This document shows positions 59,476-64,000 of a stretch of 64,000 nt of DNA, piece after piece. Origin of the DNA: UBA10349 sp003485905 (GTDB lineage: Bacteria > Pseudomonadota > Gammaproteobacteria > Arenicellales > Arenicellaceae). Location: assembly GCA_943787185.1 (NCBI GenBank), contig CALSLL010000006.1, positions 62,001-126,000 of the forward strand, written 5' to 3'. A program made the position numbers and the translations under genes. The notes under the pieces were generated by a model. That model had not been told where the DNA came from. It worked only from the letters and a program-made list of their open reading frames with translations, and did not search any database. Position 1 is the first letter of the stretch. Every line of letters starts with the position of its first letter.

Positions 59476-59908
59476 AAATCCTCCAAAGTGAAACAAATTT
59501 ACTGCAATAGTGCAGCTAACGAACCTTTATAAGCAATATAGATAAAACTATATAGAGCTTAATAAACTTAAAACTTCTAATTATTATAAGCACCCTTACT
59601 TCTTTTTTACTCCCAGTAAAAGAATGGTATGTAAGGACAAATAACATTAGCCGATTGTCGTAAAAACGACACAACAGTGTTGTAAGACCAACGACAATTG
59701 TATGTAGGAAACACCTTAACTGTATTGTTAACTTAAAGCAACGATCTAATAGTTTAATTAACAACCAAGAAAAAACCACTTATTAAGTTCAGTACAATAG
59801 GTTTTCAACTACGTTCCCCGCACCCGTTCTACACGCTATTGTTACATTTAAGGTGTAAGGCTTTTCCTACCAACTGAAGTACAACTTGTCGTCACAAATG
59901 CAGACAAA
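59476..59908 (-). promoter_or_regulatory. Upstream region of the receptor gene with small palindromes
   Basis: No gene is supported here. The region is AT-rich. It contains TGTCGT-AAAA-ACGACA (59656-59671) and, adjoining it, ACAACA-G-TGTTGT (59671-59683). These adjacent palindromes could be operator sites or a small hairpin for the receptor promoter; this is inference from symmetry only. Confidence 0.35.
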
Positions 59909-59934
59909 AAAAGGGACCCTTTCGGGTCCCTTTT
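59909..59934 (-). terminator. Terminator copy behind the decayed receptor paralogue
   Basis: AAAAGGGACCC, loop TTTC and GGGTCCCTTTT with a T-tract on the - strand. It matches the terminator at 56965-56990 almost base for base. Confidence 0.82.
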
Positions 59935-59978
59935 CTAATAGCGCCAACTTAACTTAGGCTAACACTACTATTTCGATA

Positions 59979-60436
59979 TTAACCGCCAAAGTTATAACGA
60001 ACAGTTGCGCCAATTTGTCGACGACCAGTTGTGCCCGAAGGACGTGCACGTACAGGGTTCGGTCCTGGACCATTAAGGTAGACATACCCAAATCCAGGGC
60101 CAAAGTTAATGTAGTCTGGCTTGTTATCGAGGTTTCTACCCCAAAGAGAAACATCCAACTTATCATCCGCTGAAGTCCAACTTAACCGTAGACCAAGTTT
60201 GTTTAACTCAGGCTTCTCTGTCGCAATCCCGGTTCCGAGTAGATTTAGGCCGTTACGCTCACGCACGCCATTTTGACCCTGAACAGTGCCACGATGCCTC
60301 CAGTCTCCGCGTAAGCTAAGAGTTGAGCCATTAGCCAGGCCCCAATTGTATGTTGCAAACATATAGGCTGCCTGGTCAACTGAATTCGCTGGAATGGTTC
60401 ACCAAGTGAAACATTATCTGCATAAATTGTCTTTTA
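59979..60436 (-). pseudogene. 3' remnant of a TonB-dependent receptor paralogous to the neighbouring receptor
   Basis: The frame 59979-60362 encodes 127 residues that align with the last ~130 residues of the neighbouring receptor (for example ERPELNKPGLNLTWTSAD versus EKPELNKLGLRLSWTSAD; both end TGRRQIGATVRYNFGG). Similarity continues upstream past the ATG (PANSVDQAAY in frame, then YADNVSLGEPFQ in another frame near 60405-60436), showing a frameshift, and then stops. No signal, plug or barrel front remains. This is the decayed end of a tandemly duplicated receptor, complete with its terminator. Confidence 0.82.
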
Positions 60437-60617
60437 TGCAAAAAGGGTTTATGGTCCTTAATTACTGACTATAATTAGGCAGTTTATAAGCAAAAGGTAA
60501 GCAGATTTTTCGTCTAATTTTGAAGTGGAAATATCTAGAGCGAGAGAGCCCTAGAAAACAAATGACAAGCCGTAAAACACTAAAGTTACAGAGTTGGACG
60601 CATCAGAGGAGAAAGTT

Positions 60618-63314
60618 ATGAAATATATACAAAGTTCAGGAATTGCCTGTGGTTTGGTAATTCTGTCATTATCATCAACGCAGGTAGGCGCACAAACCAA
60701 CAGTGGACAAGAGGCTTTTGGTCTCGAAGAGATAATCGTCACGGGCCGTAAACGTGAAGAAAACTTGATCGACGTCCCTGTATCTATTTCAGTGTGGTCT
60801 GCTGAAGGTTTAGCGGATCAAGGAATCATAAATCAAGAAACGCTGTTCGAAGCAACTGTTGGTCTTGATTTTAGTAATTATAATGGACACCGTAGTCAAA
60901 ATAACCCCGGTATTCGTGGGGTCCAATCAGAACTACGTGCGTCTAACCAACAAAAAGTTGCTTCTTTTATAGATGGCATGCCAAGTATGGGCAATCAGGG
61001 AACTCTTAATTTTTCGGGTATCGATGCAGTTGAAGTCTATCGTGGCCCGCAAAGTGCAGCATTTGGACGCTCCACCTTCGCTGGTGCAATTAACTATGTA
61101 ACCTCAGACTCAACCGAAGAATTTACCGGTAAAGTAATGGCACAAGTATCTAGCTTGGGAGCCACTGAGGCGGGCGCGTTAATATCTGGCCCGATTAACG
61201 ATAATCTTGGTTATCGCGTCTCATATACTAAAACAGAGTTTCAGGGCCCTGATGACTGGACCGCAACAGATGGTACAAAGTTAGGCTCGGAAGACGGCTC
61301 AATTCTTAGGGCTAAATTAAACTTCGAATTTAGCGATACCGCATACGGCGAGATTAACTTTACACGTAATAATCAATCGGACCAACAAGGTGCCATCACT
61401 AGTATTGACCCAAGCACTTGTGGAGCCGGAGGGTCTGCTTATCGCTTTAGCATGGGTGCAGACACTCGGATGCCGGATGGTGCATGGGATTGTGCCCGAC
61501 TAGATGGAAGTGTTGCGAGAAATAGCAACGTGTTGGAGCAATTCGTAAGCAATTACGATGCTAATATTGCAGCTTATACAATGTCTGCTGGGATGGCTGA
61601 TACAAATATGAACGGAGTCGTATCATCTTCAGAGTATCTAGCCCAAAGAATGCCGGACGGGCAAACTTACGAGCAAGCTCTACTCGGACAAAGCGTCGAC
61701 CCATTTTTTGAGACAAACAGAGATAGAATTACAGCCGAAATGAACTTTGAAATCGGTGATAGCTTGTTACAAGTTTTAGGTATGTACGTCGACGAAGAAA
61801 TGAACTCTTGGTTTGAATCTGATAATAGTGGCACACAAGCAGCATTTGCCGTTAATATGATGACAATGCGCGTTGCCCTAGGCACTAATATTATGAGTAT
61901 GGGAATGTTTGGCGCCACAGAAGAAAAATATGTCGAAGTTCGCTGGATATCTCCCGATAGTGAAAGACTACGCTATACATTATCTGGGTCCTTTTATGAC
62001 TACGACTTACAAAATCAGATCTATAATAATTATGGTGCAATAGCTAGGGGACTGACTCTTCCTAACGGTACCGCAGTTAACCCAGTGCCCGGTATTACAA
62101 TTTCAGAAGTTGCGGTAAATAAGGGGGTAGCGTTCGGTCTACAGTACGACCTTACTGACAACACGACTCTTTCCCTAGAGAGTCGTTACCAAGTAGATGA
62201 GATTTGCGGTATTGATAGAAAAGGCGCAAACGTAGAATTCTGCAAAGAAACAAAAGCATTATTGCCACGCTTTGCAATTACTCATTCTATTAACGATAAC
62301 ACTAGTGTTTACGGCCAAGCCTCATACGGTAATAACCCAGCAGGGGTAAATATCGCCTATGCGGACCCTGGTAATATACAGGCTTTACAAATTGCTAGCG
62401 GAAAGATAGTAAGCCCTTATGATGGTTTCACATACAACGGTGCTGACGGAGTCCATATGCCGCAGATTGATTATGATGAAACTACGTTTTCTGATTTTGA
62501 AGAAGAAAAACTTTATAACTTTGAACTAGGCCTCAAGGGAACTTATGCCGATGGGCGTGGTAGTTATACGGCAGCTGCATATTTCATGATCTATGAAAAT
62601 ATGATTGGTGCTGAAAATCTTGACTGGGACAATACTGACCCTAATGGATGGAACGAAGGTAACTTTACGAACTATACCGGGGAGCGTACTTGGATCAACC
62701 AAGGTGACGGCGAAATGTATGGTGTTGAAATAGACACAAACTTCGCACTAAACCAAATCTGGACGGTTGGTGGTTATTTGACACTTCAGTCGGCTAAGTT
62801 TAGTGATTACTGCTCTATTCAAGCACCGGAATACCGTAATGCACCAGGTGGCGCAAATGGTGGCGGATCAAATATTCTGCCTCTTTTGACTCCCGCAGCA
62901 AATGGGGTACCAAGCTCATGTGGTGTAGTTAACGGAAATTGGCTGCCTAAACAGTCGCCTTTGTCAGCTAATCTAAATGTTAGTGCTACTTTACCAAATG
63001 ATGTGTTTGGCCTGAGGACTAGTCTTAGGATAGATGTGCGGTCTAAAGGCTCATATTATGAAGATCACTTAAACTTACTCGAACGCAAACCCGTAACCAC
63101 TGTTAACATGTCTGCTAATATGCGCAGTGAACGCTGGAATGTTCGTTTATTTGTAAATAACGTAACAGATGTTGACGAGCCGGTACGAGTCGGGGGAAAT
63201 AATTTCTTCGAAACACCTAGTGACGTAACAAGAGCTCCAGGTAATAATGGCTCTTACTTTTATGTACCTAGACGCCCACGAGAGATCGGATTAACGGTGG
63301 GTTACACATTCTAA
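60618..63314 (+). CDS. TonB-dependent outer-membrane receptor with an EF-hand-like loop
   Basis: An 898-residue receptor from ATG 60618, set by GAGGAG six bases upstream. The signal ends TQVGAQ. FGLEEIIVTGRKREENLIDVP starts the plug, with GIDAVEVYRGPQSAAFGRST near residue 135, and the chain ends in EIGLTVGYTF, a normal barrel terminus. Residues 328-339 (DTNMNGVVSSSE) match a calcium-binding EF-hand loop in a long insert. A Met-rich segment (NMMTMRVALGTNIMSMGM, from about residue 412) follows. These are unusual for the family and may lie in extracellular loops. It is divergent from the decayed receptor and ends in a strong terminator. Ligand unknown. Confidence 0.9.
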   Translation: MKYIQSSGIACGLVILSLSSTQVGAQTNSGQEAFGLEEIIVTGRKREENLIDVPVSISVWSAEGLADQGIINQETLFEATVGLDFSNYNGHRSQNNPGIRGVQSELRASNQQKVASFIDGMPSMGNQGTLNFSGIDAVEVYRGPQSAAFGRSTFAGAINYVTSDSTEEFTGKVMAQVSSLGATEAGALISGPINDNLGYRVSYTKTEFQGPDDWTATDGTKLGSEDGSILRAKLNFEFSDTAYGEINFTRNNQSDQQGAITSIDPSTCGAGGSAYRFSMGADTRMPDGAWDCARLDGSVARNSNVLEQFVSNYDANIAAYTMSAGMADTNMNGVVSSSEYLAQRMPDGQTYEQALLGQSVDPFFETNRDRITAEMNFEIGDSLLQVLGMYVDEEMNSWFESDNSGTQAAFAVNMMTMRVALGTNIMSMGMFGATEEKYVEVRWISPDSERLRYTLSGSFYDYDLQNQIYNNYGAIARGLTLPNGTAVNPVPGITISEVAVNKGVAFGLQYDLTDNTTLSLESRYQVDEICGIDRKGANVEFCKETKALLPRFAITHSINDNTSVYGQASYGNNPAGVNIAYADPGNIQALQIASGKIVSPYDGFTYNGADGVHMPQIDYDETTFSDFEEEKLYNFELGLKGTYADGRGSYTAAAYFMIYENMIGAENLDWDNTDPNGWNEGNFTNYTGERTWINQGDGEMYGVEIDTNFALNQIWTVGGYLTLQSAKFSDYCSIQAPEYRNAPGGANGGGSNILPLLTPAANGVPSSCGVVNGNWLPKQSPLSANLNVSATLPNDVFGLRTSLRIDVRSKGSYYEDHLNLLERKPVTTVNMSANMRSERWNVRLFVNNVTDVDEPVRVGGNNFFETPSDVTRAPGNNGSYFYVPRRPREIGLTVGYTF

Positions 63315-63340
63315 GTTAAAAACTATAAATACCGACACTA

Positions 63341-63374
63341 AAGCCCGGACTAGAGATAGTCCGGGCTTTTTTAT
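63341..63374 (+). terminator. Intrinsic terminator of the second receptor gene
   Basis: AAGCCCGGACTA, loop GAGA and TAGTCCGGGCTT followed by TTTTATTTTATT: a strong rho-independent terminator 27 bp after the stop codon. The following ~200 bp up to the next gene show nothing further. Confidence 0.92.
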
Positions 63375-63574
63375 TTTATTACTGATTACTACCAAGTCCT
63401 TAGCCGTGCCTAAAAACCTCTCCAGAGTTATAGAGAATACTCCTAATCCTAACAAACCCATTTAGCTTGCTACCTATGAAGGTTACAATCAGGTGCTAGA
63501 TATACGGTGCCACCCACTACTTACCCAGATAGCGACCAATTTGGCCGCCGAATTGATAGTCAGTTGATAGCCAA

Positions 63575-64000
63575 ATGAACCAAGCAAACACGACATCTCC
63601 AAAGGTTTTACTTGCTGGTGTCGCCGGTTGTTTTCTACTCTCCGGCTTTGCCGCTTTGCTCTATCAAATGGCCTGGATGCGGCAGTTTTCAACGGTATTT
63701 GGTACTTCAGAGATTGCGGTTGCCACAGTGCTTTCAGCGTATATGGGTGGGCTTGCGCTCGGCGCGGCGGCCGCTGGCAAACTTATTCAATTGATTCGCA
63801 GACCCGTGTACTTCTACGGAATTCTGGAGGCCACTATCGCCATCTCGGCACTTATGGTGCCAGTCTTGCTGTCTGCGGCGGGCTTTTTCTACGCCTTTAT
63901 TCTGGGAGGACAGCCCACGGTACCCGATGCGTCTGGTATGGGGCAGTCACTGTTTTATTTTGTGGTCGCCTTTATAGTGCTAGTCGTTCCAACCGCCTGC
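63575..64000 (+). CDS. Membrane spermidine synthase-like protein, truncated by window edge
   Basis: The first 142 residues of a polytopic membrane protein. SGFAALLYQMAWMRQFSTVFGTSEIAVATVLSAYMGGLALGA is split here over the first two helices and is the hallmark N-terminus of fused MFS/spermidine-synthase-like proteins, in which four to fourteen helices precede or flank an aminopropyltransferase domain. The catalytic domain is beyond the window. No clear ribosome site precedes the ATG. Polyamine specificity is only inferred by family. Confidence 0.8.
   Translation, partial: MNQANTTSPKVLLAGVAGCFLLSGFAALLYQMAWMRQFSTVFGTSEIAVATVLSAYMGGLALGAAAAGKLIQLIRRPVYFYGILEATIAISALMVPVLLSAAGFFYAFILGGQPTVPDASGMGQSLFYFVVAFIVLVVPTAC

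Overview
This is a bacterial chromosome segment, most likely from a marine gammaproteobacterium. That placement is inferred from moderate GC, many exported proteins with AxA signal peptides, TonB-dependent receptors (TBDRs), secreted beta-propellers, multihaem cytochromes and a lactate-permease-type transporter; no rRNA or taxonomic marker is present. I found no tRNA, rRNA, CRISPR array or intact insertion sequence.

Layout. 0-7.3 kb: the end of a carboxymuconolactone-decarboxylase-like gene, an FAD aromatic monooxygenase with an orphan gene fragment fused in frame behind its stop, a decayed IS6-type transposase, then a + strand set (class II aldolase, dihydroxyphthalate-decarboxylase-like protein, TctC-TctA-TctB) that looks like aromatic or dicarboxylic acid uptake and decarboxylation. 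7.7-10.8 kb: a double-VWA exported protein and a partner. 10.9-15.2 kb (- strand): a zincin-like exported protein split by an amber codon, an MBL-fold hydrolase and an NHL propeller. 15.3-23 kb: an octahaem cytochrome, a sulfatase-fold lipoprotein with altered active-site motifs, a cyclase-family protein, and a Tat-exported flavin oxidoreductase next to a pentahaem cytochrome.

23.3-34 kb and 49-55 kb form the most distinctive part. Small exported proteins of the DUF6152 type (seven copies) and a second uncharacterised exported domain (six copies) occur as adjacent separate genes or fused in one polypeptide, beside amidohydrolases and beta-propeller proteins. Every DUF6152-type copy has a signal-peptidase site immediately before His-His and a conserved Asn-Pro-His further on, so the mature proteins probably begin with histidine. 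This resembles copper 'histidine brace' sites and is my best candidate for an undescribed system.

34-39 kb: lactate-type permease, DUF547 protein, a frameshifted membrane glycosyltransferase and a GT2 enzyme. 39.4-46.5 kb: a - strand metal-uptake operon (ABC transporter with two substrate-binding proteins, a DUF4198 protein and small exported proteins), divergent from a membrane-anchored winged-helix regulator across an intergenic region with GTTAAC repeats. 46.6-48.9 kb: LemA/TPM genes and a DUF5062 gene. 55.4-63.3 kb: an NHL propeller, a TBDR, the decayed 3' remnant of its paralogue with a near-identical terminator, and a divergent second TBDR. The window ends in a membrane spermidine-synthase-like gene.

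Broken genes are unusually frequent. Four genes are split by a single in-frame stop or frameshift (11.9, 38.2, 52.97 and 54.7 kb), and three relics are present. All three stop codons are used as normal terminators elsewhere, so genome-wide recoding is not supported.
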